Shown one piece after another: positions 53,201 through 55,394 of a DNA stretch of 64,000 nt (positions are counted from its first letter, which is position 1; the number at the start of each line of letters is the position of its first letter). Below the pieces are notes generated by a model. It saw nothing but the letters and a program-made list of their open reading frames with translations. It did no database searches and was not told the origin of the DNA. A program made the translations under genes and the position numbers. This stretch comes from Hyalella azteca (Eukaryota; Arthropoda; Malacostraca; Amphipoda; Hyalellidae): the NCBI RefSeq assembly GCF_000764305.2, contig NW_025940676.1, positions 62,001 to 126,000 on the forward strand, given 5' to 3'.

Positions 53201-55046
53201 AGCGGATTGTTCCTGAAGTCGAGCACTGAGATGAAGCCCGCGTCGCAGATGAGCTTGAGCCTCTTCAGCGCCACCTCGCGCTCCTCCGCCAGCGGGATGT
53301 TGTAGCGCGGCTTCATCACCTCATCGCTCATGAAGCTCCTGCAGCGCAAGCCAATGTTTCCTCATCATTACTAATGTTATAAAATGATGAAAATCAATTC
53401 ACGTTGAAGGTTATGTGACGTCAAATGATATTTTGAGTTCTCATCTTACCTACAGGTTAGAATACAAGCTTGAAGGAATCAAAAGTTGGAAAGTATTCCA
53501 GTGCAACGAAATCTCGATAAACGCCGACACAGCATATCAGGATACACTTTAACCATGAAATTATGGAATTGACAGAGTAACAGCAAACGCAGCGTTATGA
53601 GTGCGCATCTTCCATTATAAAGAAAATAAAAGATTCACGGATCTTCTCTCTAGTTGAATTTAAATCAACAAGAATCCACAAGGTTCAGGGGTTGTAAGCA
53701 TGTTACTCTGACACTAAACAACTAATACAAAAGTTTATTCTTGCGAAGCAACTAAATACTTTTGGGTCAAAAAATGTTTCTTTGAATTACAATTTTGTAA
53801 CAATGTACATATATTAAAACGTTGAATAATGTAATAATTATTCAATCCGAGTGATTTTATCAAGAAGCCATCAACTACACCCTAATTGACCTTTTTCATA
53901 ATTAATATCGGTAGGTTAGACTTCAAATGGAGCAAGGTGGGTTATTATACGACTTGCTTGTAATATAACACGGGCTAGGAACAGAAGCTGAAAATTGGTC
54001 ACGACAGTCAAGGAGCGAGTGAGAGATGCGGTTTGTGACGACAGCGTCATGAAGGAAGTGAGAAGTTGCATTTGGTGAGGATCATTCACACTGAATATCG
54101 TGAAGATGATTTCAGCTCGTAAGGCACCCGCCGTGCGGCCAAATTGAGCGTACCAAGCACGTAACCGTTGAAGTCACTGGTCGTGCGATCGATGAGCTTG
54201 AATTCCATCATGCAAGTGGAGTCATCTGGCTGCTGGCAGAGACGCACCTGAATTTGTTCCTCATGTCGTGGTTGTCGTGGTCCAGCAGCCGCGTCATGGC
54301 CGCGACGTCGAACACGGCCGGCGGTAGCGCGGCTCTGATGGCGCATGGGTCCTGCTGCGCCGCAGGGACGGCACTTGAATTGTGTCGCGCGCTGTCAAGA
54401 GACACAAAAGACATGGTCAGCTGAGACACAAGAGACATGGTCAGCTAAGGCACAAGAGACATGGTCAAGACACAAGAGACATGGTCAAGACACAAGAGAC
54501 ATGGTCAAGACACGAGAGACATGGTCGTACGATTAAAGAATTGAAGTGTTCTGTACTCCGACTATCGGCATGAACACTAAGAATTCCGATATACAGACAT
54601 TATTTACAGTGAAATGTTAAATTTACTTACTGCCGTCAGGAATAGTTGCGCACTTTATTTTAGTTAATTAACTCGCAAACTTCAACATTAGTTAGAGTTT
54701 GCGAATAAATAACTGAAAGACTGTCTATATTATTTCAACACAATTAACAACCTAAAGTCTAGCAGAAAATACCAGTCACAACCAGTCATATGACCAGCTC
54801 CTCCCCAACGAGGTGCTGCAGAAGGCCTTACCTGAGGGCGACGCCCCGCACGGCTCGGGCCAGCAGNTCTATATTATTTCAACACAGTTGACAACCTAGA
54901 GTCTGGCAGAAAATACCAGTCACAACCAGTCATATGACCAGCTCCTCCCCAACGAGGTGCTGCATAGGACCTTACCTGAGGGCGGCGCCCCGCACGGCTC
55001 GGGCCAGCAGCGCCGCCGATGAGCAGCTCAGCCGTGTGCACTGCAT
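2066..55046 (-). CDS. ACOX: Acyl-CoA oxidase, 13 coding exons, complete
   Basis: Flavoenzyme expected to oxidise acyl-CoA to trans-2-enoyl-CoA with O2 as acceptor, giving H2O2, the first step of peroxisomal beta-oxidation. Exons in reading order: 55046-54976, 54391-54248, 53338-53131, 13632-13461, 13126-12963, 12609-12446, 10976-10843, 9656-9544, 7444-7290, 5320-5149, 3753-3631, 2762-2637, 2218-2066. All junctions are GT-AG, phases agree, and the total is 1899 nt (632 aa plus TGA). The FAD/substrate signature [13 protein letters not shown] is at residues 172-184. [10 protein letters not shown] (428-437) precedes [10 protein letters not shown], whose Glu457 aligns with the catalytic base of ACOX enzymes. 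The start ATG has an in-frame TGA three codons upstream. The C-terminus ends GEL, so there is no SKL-type PTS1. The Arg-rich, acid-free N-terminus looks more like a mitochondrial presequence than PTS2. Intron 3 is about 39.5 kb. Substrate chain length cannot be read from the sequence. Confidence 0.93.
2637..2762 (-). CDS. ACOX: ACOX coding exon 12 (residues 541-582)
   Basis: Forty-two codons including [20 protein letters not shown], a C-terminal helix of the family. The acceptor is GTGACGCAG and the donor GTCAGT. The acceptor with the exon head is repeated upstream at about 2909-2940. Confidence 0.9.
2750..3017. repeat. Duplicated 3' splice site and exon head of ACOX exon 12
   Basis: The segment GGTTCACTTTTCTGCGTCAC with its intron flank (about 108 bp) occurs at 2752-2860 and again at 2909-3017. 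A partial copy of the intron flank lies between them. On the minus strand each copy supplies a GACGCAG acceptor and the same first codons. Confidence 0.85.
3150..3640. repeat. 78-bp tandem array carrying ACOX exon 11 donor
   Basis: About six units contain GTTACTGGATAAGTTAACG and CTGACCTGCTCAGCGACG. The latter is the reverse complement of the exon 11 tail plus GTCAG donor. Confidence 0.9.
3631..3753 (-). CDS. ACOX: ACOX coding exon 11 (residues 500-540)
   Basis: Forty-one codons in phase 0 at both ends, including [20 protein letters not shown]. Both edges are copied. The donor side (GCTGAGCAG/GTCAGC) recurs in about six 78-bp units at 3150-3640, and the acceptor side with the first exon codons recurs in the intron at about 3811 and 3897. 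Confidence 0.9.
3741..3935. repeat. Triplicated acceptor and head of ACOX exon 11
   Basis: Three copies of CTTCTTGCCAAGCTC are followed by AT-rich spacers ending in TATTTTAAAA. The first is the real exon head and the other two lie in the intron. Confidence 0.85.
3970..4195. repeat. Two-copy intron repeat of about 115 bp
   Basis: TTATAAGCCATCAATGGTCG and the following AT-rich stretch occur twice in tandem. No exon sequence is included. Confidence 0.8.
4640..5165. repeat. Tandem repeats carrying ACOX exon 10 donor
   Basis: GGCACAATTGCCTAGGAAG followed by CCGTACCGTGAAGAGTTTG occurs three times (from about 4844, 4999 and 5121). Between them lie short runs of AACGCTCTACAGACATG. Each copy contains the exon 10 tail plus its 5' splice site. 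Confidence 0.88.
5149..5320 (-). CDS. ACOX: ACOX coding exon 10 (residues 442-499), catalytic Glu
   Basis: Encodes [20 protein letters not shown] then [14 protein letters not shown]. Glu457 in AEGD aligns with the catalytic general base in the FEGEN motif of rat ACOX1. The donor GTACGG follows TTCACG in phase 0. The exon tail plus donor recurs twice in the intron, near 5027 and 4870. Confidence 0.92.
5370..5530. repeat. TATA/CATA-rich low-complexity stretch
   Basis: Alternating ATTATACATATA and ATGTATAT motifs form many short self-complementary stretches. It lies in the intron just upstream of ACOX exon 10. Confidence 0.7.
5540..6280. other. Intron sequence without recognised feature
   Basis: AT-rich intron 9 sequence of ACOX in which I see no repeat, exon or transposon protein. 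Confidence 0.4.
6331..6599. mobile_element. Foldback/MITE-like inverted repeat
   Basis: CCCATGGTTGAACTATACAA near 6331 is mirrored by CTAGTTCAACCATGGG near 6584. The arms extend over about 38 and 47 bp through the GGGTCAA and CTTCTC blocks, with mismatches. No protein is encoded. Confidence 0.5.
7255..7324. repeat. 35-bp duplication of ACOX exon 9 tail plus donor
   Basis: Two adjacent units contain CACGCACCTGTTGCAGGAGA and GGAAGCCCTGG. Each gives the same CAACAG/GTGCGT junction on the minus strand. Confidence 0.92.
7290..7444 (-). CDS. ACOX: ACOX coding exon 9 (residues 391-441)
   Basis: Encodes [20 protein letters not shown] and [16 protein letters not shown], the Gly-rich segment close to the flavin. 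The donor at 7289 (GTGCGT) is duplicated 35 bp further in, at 7254, together with the exon tail. Using the distal donor instead would add 35 nt and shift the frame. Confidence 0.92.
7445..7954. other. Intron sequence between ACOX exons 8 and 9, left part
   Basis: AT-rich, with a short CT run near 7850-7864. No gene is recognised. Confidence 0.4.
7955..8995 (-). pseudogene. 5'-truncated non-LTR retrotransposon (LINE), RT C-terminal part
   Basis: The minus-strand reading frame includes [41 protein letters not shown] and [12 protein letters not shown]. These match the segment downstream of the polymerase core in Jockey/CR1-like LINE ORF2 proteins. A frame change near 8478 separates this from the extreme C-terminus ([32 protein letters not shown]). 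The YADD region and endonuclease are absent, so the copy is 5'-truncated and dead. It ends at 7920-7955 with TAAGGTCATAAGGTGATG on the minus strand, like a short repeated LINE tail. It lies in ACOX intron 8, in the same orientation as the gene. Confidence 0.8.
8990..9290. repeat. 24-bp tandem repeat with terminal palindrome
   Basis: About eleven units of GACCCCCTGACTTGTCCC(G/A)CA. The array runs directly into the truncated 5' end of the LINE fragment, and at its right end the unit reverses orientation. Confidence 0.92.
9381..9582. repeat. Triplicated ACOX exon 8 tail plus donor (67-bp units)
   Basis: Three units contain GGCAAGACTGCGCACTC and CTACCTTGACGTAGTCCA. Each carries about 44 bp of exon 8 and about 23 bp of intron with an identical minus-strand AAG/GTAGGG or AAG/GTAAGG junction. 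Confidence 0.93.
9544..9656 (-). CDS. ACOX: ACOX coding exon 8 (residues 353-390)
   Basis: Encodes [20 protein letters not shown] and [15 protein letters not shown] in phase 0 at donor GTAGGG. Two more copies of the last 40 or so exon bases plus this donor follow in the intron in 67-bp units (9381-9582), so three equivalent 5' splice sites exist. Confidence 0.93.
9677..9780. repeat. 20-bp tandem repeat at ACOX exon 8 acceptor side
   Basis: Five units of GAGACCGTCCCGTCCACAC with point differences. The array begins about 20 bp upstream of the exon 8 acceptor and contains no exon sequence. Confidence 0.88.
9800..10670. other. Intron sequence between ACOX exons 7 and 8
   Basis: A short repeat of TACACGTTTA occurs around 10030-10110. 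Otherwise no exon, transposon or RNA gene is recognised. Confidence 0.4.
10680..10835. repeat. Degenerate repeat of about 30 bp at ACOX exon 7 donor side
   Basis: Units of AGAAAGTAATGGCTCAGGA, then two of AGTAATAGTGTGCAGAAAGG. They adjoin the donor but do not include coding bases. Confidence 0.8.
10843..10976 (-). CDS. ACOX: ACOX coding exon 7 (residues 308-352)
   Basis: Encodes [20 protein letters not shown] and [13 protein letters not shown], the start of the C-terminal alpha-helical domain. The acceptor is TTATCACAG and the donor GTACGT. A degenerate repeat of about 30 bp (10680-10835) begins directly at the donor side. Confidence 0.93.
11000..11766. other. Intron sequence between ACOX exons 6 and 7
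   Basis: Unique-looking AT-rich sequence. No feature is recognised. Confidence 0.4.
11767..12126 (-). pseudogene. MADF-domain fragment
   Basis: The reading frame begins [20 protein letters not shown] and continues [20 protein letters not shown] then [14 protein letters not shown]. The [12 protein letters not shown]...AYxxLV pattern is the MADF (Myb/SANT-like DNA-binding) domain, common in arthropod transcription regulators and in transposon accessory proteins. Only about the first half of the domain aligns; after VVAKK the sequence diverges. It lies inside ACOX intron 6 on the gene's strand, with a GGAC/AGAC microsatellite beside it, and is most simply a captured or transposon-derived fragment. 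It could also be a separate small exon. Confidence 0.5.
12233..12276. repeat. (GGAC/AGAC)n microsatellite
   Basis: A run of GGACGGACGGACAGACGG, next to the MADF fragment. The flanks GCGCATTTTCTCG and AATGAGAAAATGCAC form a loose inverted repeat around it, suggesting a small non-autonomous element. Confidence 0.7.
12446..12609 (-). CDS. ACOX: ACOX coding exon 6 (residues 254-307)
   Basis: Encodes [20 protein letters not shown] and [19 protein letters not shown], a highly conserved family segment that closes the middle domain. The acceptor is TACGCAG and the donor GTCAGC. An 18-bp repeat (12620-12705) lies just upstream on the acceptor side but does not include exon sequence. Confidence 0.95.
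12620..12705. repeat. 18-bp tandem repeat at ACOX exon 6 acceptor
   Basis: About five units of AGACATTCTCATGTCAGC, starting 11 bp upstream of the exon 6 acceptor on the minus strand. The reverse complement contributes several CTGACATG motifs. Confidence 0.88.
12963..13126 (-). CDS. ACOX: ACOX coding exon 5 (residues 199-253)
   Basis: Encodes the beta-barrel middle domain: [20 protein letters not shown], then [20 protein letters not shown]. The acceptor is TTGCCGCCAG and the donor GTACGTGAG. This is one of the few exons here without an obvious copied edge. Confidence 0.93.
13262..13480. repeat. About 36-bp array of ACOX exon 4 tail plus donor
   Basis: At least six units of GTCGTACACGGCCGTGGTAC and CCACCTGTAGACGG. 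On the minus strand each encodes [13 protein letters not shown] residues ending at an ACAG/GTGGGT junction. One copy has GGGGGA in place of the GT. Confidence 0.92.
13461..13632 (-). CDS. ACOX: ACOX coding exon 4 (residues 142-198), FAD-binding signature
   Basis: Encodes [17 protein letters not shown] and the oxidase signature [20 protein letters not shown]. The chosen donor (GTCCGT) joins in phase to exon 5 and gives [13 protein letters not shown], as expected for the family. At least five further copies of the exon tail plus a donor lie just inside the intron (13262-13460), and copies of the acceptor lie upstream, so the splice boundary is ambiguous by design of the sequence. Confidence 0.9.
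13621..13860. repeat. Array of ACOX exon 4 acceptor plus exon head
   Basis: About five units of ACAGGTTGAACTGCGCCGCAG with GGTTGGTTAGGT. Each supplies a minus-strand GCGCAG/TTCAACCTG-like junction. A diverged set of the same motif appears far away at 51490-51600, next to the other end of the same intron. Confidence 0.85.
13865..15140. other. Left end of giant ACOX intron 3, no gene recognised
   Basis: AT-rich sequence. A 17-bp self-complementary stretch lies at about 14880-14912 (TTGATTATCTGAATATTTCAGATAATCAA). Otherwise nothing is recognised up to the CACTA-like fragment. Confidence 0.4.
15591..16013. mobile_element. 423-bp MITE with TA target duplication
   Basis: The element begins CCCAGTTAAAATTTAG and ends AAATTCTAACTGGG, imperfect terminal inverted repeats of about 14 bp. 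TA flanks both ends (15589-15590, 16014-16015), as for Tc1/mariner-type insertions. Removing the element and one TA joins HNSY to ADSERV, which aligns with [10 protein letters not shown] in the CACTA-like copy at 47.95 kb. This shows the insertion landed in a then-continuous transposase frame. No transposase of its own is encoded. Confidence 0.85.
16666..16697. repeat. (ATA)n microsatellite
   Basis: Uninterrupted ATA triplets within the decayed CACTA-like fragment. Confidence 0.9.
17110..18690. other. Intronic sequence between transposon remnants
   Basis: AT-rich. A direct repeat of CCAGTCCCCATCCACCC occurs twice near 18390-18440. No coding exon is recognised. It may belong to the same CACTA-like element as its neighbours. 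Confidence 0.35.
18690..18886 (+). pseudogene. Exon of a transposon-companion protein
   Basis: A plus-strand frame reads [20 protein letters not shown] then [16 protein letters not shown] and [15 protein letters not shown], ending at a GTAAGT donor (18880-18885). The pattern VPSxWL...WPP...W..FPVxxxxT matches the N-terminal domain of a large arthropod and cnidarian protein family that often carries DUF4806 at its C-terminus and travels with transposons. No matching downstream exon was found here, so it is listed as a remnant. It is probably part of the CACTA-like element to its left. Confidence 0.45.
19290..19870 (+). pseudogene. Penelope-like reverse transcriptase fragment
   Basis: Plus-strand pieces read [20 protein letters not shown], then a frame change, [24 protein letters not shown] residues, [20 protein letters not shown] and [16 protein letters not shown]. 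The SLFTNIP, IDGxxMGxPLGPTLANIFM, YRRYVDD and QHxxIKFTxE blocks are diagnostic of Penelope-like RTs. The catalytic YVDD reads YVYD, so an active-site aspartate is lost. Frame changes also separate the blocks. No GIY-YIG endonuclease domain is seen downstream, where a Helitron-like remnant begins. Confidence 0.78.
20105..23340 (+). pseudogene. Decayed Helitron/Helentron-like Rep protein
   Basis: From an ATG at 20105 ([20 protein letters not shown], internal TAG near 20234) the plus strand has long but broken frames. Near 22690-22750 it reads [20 protein letters not shown], matching the EFQxRGxPHxHxL block. HVH at 22727-22735 is the HUH metal-binding motif of rolling-circle Rep. [14 protein letters not shown] follows, then [20 protein letters not shown] near 23260-23320, which resembles the Rep tyrosine region. 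A Cys pair ([17 protein letters not shown]) lies near 20570. No helicase domain is seen, so only the Rep half survives. The link between the 5' frames and the Rep block is inferred from strand, spacing and continuous decay. Confidence 0.55.
23340..24370. other. Probable remainder of Helitron-like remnant
   Basis: Short plus-strand frames with many stops continue for some 600 bp after the last recognisable Rep block, followed by AT-rich sequence. No helicase motif is visible. Confidence 0.35.
24421..25290. repeat. Dispersed pair of about 125-bp repeats with ACAGGT motifs
   Basis: The block containing GACAGGTCCC, CCACAAAATC and ATCAGCAAAG occurs at 24421-24545 and again at 25158-25290. Both lie in the 5' flank of the recombinase element. 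Confidence 0.8.
24568..26001. repeat. Three copies of a 170-bp repeat
   Basis: Copies at 24568-24740, 24743-24915 and 25825-26001 share CAATCATTTGGGCCAATAG, GAGTTAGGAAGTTCTA and GCCATAGGAAAGGAGTTATG. The first two are in direct tandem. About 50 bp of flank after copies 2 and 3 also match. Confidence 0.92.
25030..25155. repeat. Cluster of GTACTAA/TTAGTAC motifs
   Basis: About ten copies of TTAGTAC or its reverse complement GTACTAA occur in both orientations, giving palindromic blocks such as TTAGTACTAA. It lies in the 5' flank of the recombinase element. A further copy is near 25295. Confidence 0.8.
25769..26705. repeat. About 165-bp direct repeats upstream of recombinase gene
   Basis: Units beginning TGTTAGACGACAGCGTGGA and containing AGGTAGGAGGAAATTTAAT and AATAGTATACAAATAGGAC start at 26290, 26466 and 26633 (the last partial). 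A fragment occurs at 25769. Each unit includes an AG/GTAGG junction, so they may be repeated splice-donor modules. Confidence 0.85.
26208..26847. repeat. 42-bp inverted repeat flanking the 165-bp units
   Basis: 26208-26249 (CCATCAGGTACCATAGTAG to TTGTGGTAAC) is the near-perfect reverse complement of 26806-26847 (GTTACCACAAGGATC to GGTACCTGATGG). A direct copy of TATCTAATTGTGTTTTGCAG follows each arm (26258, 26869), the second being the acceptor before the coding start. Confidence 0.85.
26731..26761. repeat. Palindrome ACCTGGT-TAA-ACCAGGT
   Basis: Arms ACCTGGT (26740-26746) and ACCAGGT (26750-26756) are enclosed by CCGGT and ACCGG. It lies 190 bp upstream of the recombinase start and resembles the ACCTGT/ACAGGT palindromes. 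Confidence 0.8.
26946..30883 (+). CDS. Zinc-finger tyrosine recombinase, five exons, ends at an in-frame stop
   Basis: Exons 26946-27579, 27694-27828, 28062-28196, 28379-29036 and 29167-30883 join by GT-AG in phase to 1092 codons. Residues 1-130 are basic and low complexity. Exons 2 and 3 are 45-codon duplicates. Residues about 300-400 are acidic, then Arg-rich. Exon 5 has a C2H2-like finger (CLIPSC...HYESAH) and a second CPRCHKPF...H finger, then the helical core. At the C-terminal end [14 protein letters not shown] supplies the first catalytic Arg (R1083/R1084). TAA then stops the frame, although the same frame continues with [15 protein letters not shown], which carries the beta-hairpin Lys expected next. 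Either the stop is a lesion or an unseen splice bypasses it. Expected function is DNA strand exchange for its own element. Confidence 0.65.
27527..28196 (+). repeat. Tandem duplication of an exon with its intron
   Basis: The 3' end of exon 1, exon 2 (135 bp) and exon 3 (135 bp) are homologous, sharing THVEEAEE and [14 protein letters not shown] residues. The introns after each begin with AATTATCTATGTCAATGATG. The unit is symmetrical in phase (1-1), so added copies keep the frame. All three donor sites are intact, the first as A/GTGAAT. Confidence 0.9.
27882..28000. mobile_element. 119-bp insertion carrying a palindrome pair
   Basis: Introns 1 and 2 of the recombinase gene are duplicates. Intron 1 reads TCTAAAATGGCTTTCGATGC. 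Intron 2 has TCTAAAATG, then about 119 extra bases, then CTTTCGATGC. The extra sequence holds ACCTGT-CTTG-ACAGCT (27896) and ACCTGT-CTTT-ACAGGT (27917) and the block GGGGTACCGAGAAGGGAAC. Related modules occur at 34138, 35732 and more distantly at 33634 and 46101. No clear target duplication is visible. Confidence 0.75.
30884..31153 (+). pseudogene. Recombinase catalytic segment after the stop
   Basis: The frame of exon 5 remains open for 90 codons after the TAA at 30881-30883. It reads [20 protein letters not shown] then [21 protein letters not shown] with the upstream basic residues fits the hairpin Lys region of tyrosine recombinases, and the following helix fits the segment before HxxR. 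A second stop at 31151-31153 and a change of frame separate this from the final recombinase motifs. Confidence 0.6.
31137..32639 (+). CDS. Recombinase C-terminal motifs, acidic region, repeat tail and end domain
   Basis: Open from 31137 (first ATG 31158). It begins with [13 protein letters not shown] and [16 protein letters not shown], fitting the second Arg and the H...T...Y nucleophile block of tyrosine recombinases (Tyr near 31317), so it belongs to the preceding frames. An acidic stretch follows ([13 protein letters not shown]), then a Lys-rich patch, then about nine repeats of [14 protein letters not shown] (31860-32325). The final 85 residues ([20 protein letters not shown], then [20 protein letters not shown]) are conserved in the second copy at 44.76 kb. 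That end domain resembles DUF4806 in outline (coiled helix, then FP...E...L...L), a weak call. The antisense open frame across the repeats is a by-product of their 42-bp period. Confidence 0.6.
   Translation, partial: SPFTNKVMVNYAEVTDQPRFTLRKNRKLVVSVTKDMPDQSPVLNSEMALVMGHTYDTQNTFYTVGTMDGRIDRVTSHIWQKVYSRESYRTPFERSHIVGANLVPGANIPAHDDTDVIIMKDIEAARAARRAKLALARKGRSRPSDALSEEDESEEEDEEDEPDAAAQAAQSELDLPIDLPTDEEEEDPDDPNASSNCSLLAPPPATVGKGKSGGKHKTKKSMKKKTAPTGTSTDPARTSEPSPVVAPATPSVAPATPSVKGSHLRKWLLTFPSVKGSNISVAPATPSVEGSNISVAPATPSVEGSNISVAPATPSVEGSNNISVAPATPSVEGSNISVAPATPSVEGSNISLAPATPSVDGSGSNISLAPATPSVEGSIISLAPATPSVDGSGSMMSVDSASPSDHGRDGNESVLEPVSTPASKEATQKELHVAKKLCNTNSRILSRLMKTHKEIFMKEVFNATTVPLIFPFLMAPFNSEVEFIVVLVKALQDSGAIRVK
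32925..33130. repeat. TTCATTCATTC-rich tandem repeat
   Basis: About ten units of ATGTTCATTCATTCTTGATTC directly follow the recombinase gene. The same array is present at 45290-45430 in the second copy. Confidence 0.9.
33400..36040. repeat. Long direct repeats of the 3' flank
   Basis: Blocks starting at TGAATAACTAAGTCA, containing AAGCATGAACTTGGTCTCG, TTGGCAACGG(A/G)ATTTGG and CACCAAAATTCTACCAACATG, occur from about 33425, 33745 and 35335. The segment following the 34138 palindrome pair (to about 34530) recurs after the 35732 pair (to about 36110). The copy at 33425 lacks about 190 bp present in the matching copy at 45.7 kb. Confidence 0.88.
36040..36395. repeat. About 120-bp tandem repeat
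   Basis: Three units share ATCAAAATGCTTCAA, CCCATTTCAAGGGGATTC and TATTTTTGCTCAATATCAA. A related single unit lies near 34450-34560. Confidence 0.88.
37010..42290. other. Intron 3 sequence without recognised gene
   Basis: AT-rich throughout. Short open frames near 39690 and 41750 consist of trinucleotide-biased GCGACGGCAGC-type sequence and show no protein family. A large-scale search was not possible. Confidence 0.35.
42310..42490. repeat. 55-bp tandem repeat
   Basis: Three near-identical units of CGCCACACCACCAGGACCTG and CATTGTCGGTGCGTAC with a diverged unit at the left end. Confidence 0.9.
42500..43400. other. Intron 3 sequence, nothing recognised
   Basis: AT-rich and without visible repeats or transposon proteins. 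Confidence 0.35.
43412..43708 (+). CDS. Possible terminal coding exon of unknown gene
   Basis: A 98-codon frame preceded by TTTTCTGTAG (a plausible acceptor ending at 43412) has higher GC and more coding-like codon use than its AT-rich surroundings. It reads [53 protein letters not shown] and ends [13 protein letters not shown] do not recognise the family; the end looks like a short hydrophobic, Cys-containing tail. No partner exon was found on the plus strand nearby, so it may be a retained gene fragment in the ACOX intron or a chance frame. Confidence 0.35.
   Translation: MRGPGNLCKRKRRYLEIQRALPTEEKFTGDVELSGSMMDSSRPDEKIADKSSRGFLTFWKASTSTFVLTSNVTSFVRIGRFIQIFIGLGCRATLCIHN
43710..44720. other. 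Intron 3 sequence left of second recombinase-element copy
   Basis: AT-rich up to about 44460. A short Lys/Glu-rich plus-strand stretch (44579-44720) then runs into the copy. It has no counterpart in the full element, so it is probably flank or unrelated insertion. Confidence 0.35.
44764..45012 (+). pseudogene. Conserved end domain of the recombinase-element protein
   Basis: Eighty-two codons beginning [20 protein letters not shown], then [20 protein letters not shown], are near-identical to the C-terminal 85 residues of the full copy, with a two-codon deletion (EV) and a few replacements. The reading frame is intact to the same stop. Upstream sequence is unrelated, so expression is uncertain. 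Confidence 0.65.
45653..46620. repeat. Palindromes in the second element copy
   Basis: ACCTGT-N4-ACAGGT occurs at 45653 (CATT), 46101 (AATT), 46122 (CATG) and 46605 (CTTG). The 46101/46122 pair has two perfect members. The partner of 46605 is degraded, and the homology to the full copy ends there. Confidence 0.88.
46640..47330. other. Sequence between two transposon fragments
   Basis: A plus-strand frame at 46745-47050 shows no recognised family. The rest is AT-rich, with an A-run near 47308. Confidence 0.35.
47337..48079 (+). pseudogene. Second CACTA/EnSpm-like transposase fragment
   Basis: Plus-strand frames read [38 protein letters not shown] and [18 protein letters not shown]. After a frame change near 47890 they continue [20 protein letters not shown] and [20 protein letters not shown]. 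These align block by block with the copy at 15.2-16.0 kb and with the family pattern GLPLF...FxxDAPAR...GYxxCxRC. It stops at a TAG near 48079. An upstream frame (47337-47555) may be the N-terminal part. Confidence 0.6.
48080..51470. other. Intron 3 sequence without recognised gene
   Basis: Minus-strand frames at 48227-48496 and 48687-48890 may be pieces of a transposon protein, but I recognise no family. The rest is AT-rich unique-looking sequence. Confidence 0.35.
51480..51610. repeat. Diverged copy of the ACOX exon 4 acceptor repeat
   Basis: AGGTTAGGACCGTTAGGTAC with TTGCGTGCGGCCGGAG and AATGCGCTCGAC resemble the GGTTGAACTGCG/GGTTAGGTACAG units at 13.6-13.85 kb, which lie at the opposite end of the same 39.5-kb intron. 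Confidence 0.5.
52028..52067. repeat. Perfect 16-bp hairpin
   Basis: TTGATAGTCATTTTGC, an 8-bp loop, then GCAAAATGACTATCAA. Just upstream a 40-bp unit with ATGCAGTCAATATGAATTTG is duplicated (51964, 52002). Confidence 0.9.
52080..53060. other. GC-richer intron 3 sequence near ACOX exon 3
   Basis: Several overlapping short frames on both strands are open because of base composition. None shows a recognisable family or good splice context. Confidence 0.35.
53131..53338 (-). CDS. ACOX: ACOX coding exon 3 (residues 72-141)
   Basis: Encodes the N-terminal helical domain, including [20 protein letters not shown] and [20 protein letters not shown]. It ends in phase 0 at donor GTGGGC. The next coding exon is about 39.5 kb away, across the transposon-filled intron. 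Confidence 0.9.
53345..54240. other. ACOX intron 2
   Basis: AT-rich, no repeat or exon recognised. Open frames near 54100-54240 are shadow extensions of exon 2. Confidence 0.5.
54248..54391 (-). CDS. ACOX: ACOX coding exon 2 (residues 24-71)
   Basis: Encodes the start of the mature enzyme, including [21 protein letters not shown]. The acceptor is TTGACAG and the donor GTGCGT. The upstream intron side is a tandem array of a 19-20 bp unit (54397-54525). Confidence 0.85.
54397..54525. repeat. 19-20 bp tandem repeat at ACOX exon 2 acceptor side
   Basis: About seven units of AGACACAAGAGACATGGTC. The first unit overlaps the acceptor region (TTGACAG on the minus strand), and GTC-AAGACAC junctions repeat the CTTGAC motif. 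Confidence 0.9.
54725..55009. repeat. 142-bp duplication with ACOX exon 1 tail, split by an unresolved base
   Basis: 54725-54866 and 54868-55009 are near-identical (TCTATATTATTTCAACACA to GGCTCGGGCCAGCAG). Both carry the exon 1 donor and about 34 bp of coding sequence. A single n at 54867 marks the junction, so the duplication could be real or a misassembled gap closure between two overlapping contig ends. Confidence 0.88.
54976..55046 (-). CDS. ACOX: ACOX coding exon 1 (residues 1-23)
   Basis: The exon begins [20 protein letters not shown], rich in Arg, Ser and Ala and without acidic residues, then ends two bases into a codon before the donor GTAAGG. An in-frame TGA lies at 55058-55056, so translation cannot start further upstream in this exon. 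The exon tail and donor are present a second time at about 54833-54866, immediately before the unresolved base. Confidence 0.75.
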
Positions 55047-55059
55047 GGCTCCTGGTCAC

Positions 55060-55180
55060 TGCACTGGTCCTTGCCACTGCACTGCTACTTGTCACTCCAC
55101 TGCTACTTGTCACTGCACTGGTAATTATCACTTGACACTGCACTGCAGTGGCTGGTCCTTGTCACTATTTGTCACTAGCA
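55060..55180. repeat. CACTGCACTGCTACTTGT-rich repeat upstream of ACOX start
   Basis: About seven degenerate units of TTGTCACTGCACTG lie directly 5' of the ACOX initiation codon, in the presumed 5' UTR or promoter. Confidence 0.75.
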
Positions 55181-55394
55181 CAATACACGCAGTGCAGAGA
55201 GAGCTCCTGCCACTCGGAAGCTAAAGGATGCCACTTCAAGCGAATATTATGCAATGAATATTATTTATGCCTAGAAAATGAGAAAGTTTCAAATCAAATG
55301 TCAACCATTTGAGATAAGAGAACAGAATGAGGCTTGTTGTCTACAGATAAACTCGCTTATCTCAGTGGGCGAGTAATGCGTTAGAGTGGTCTTA

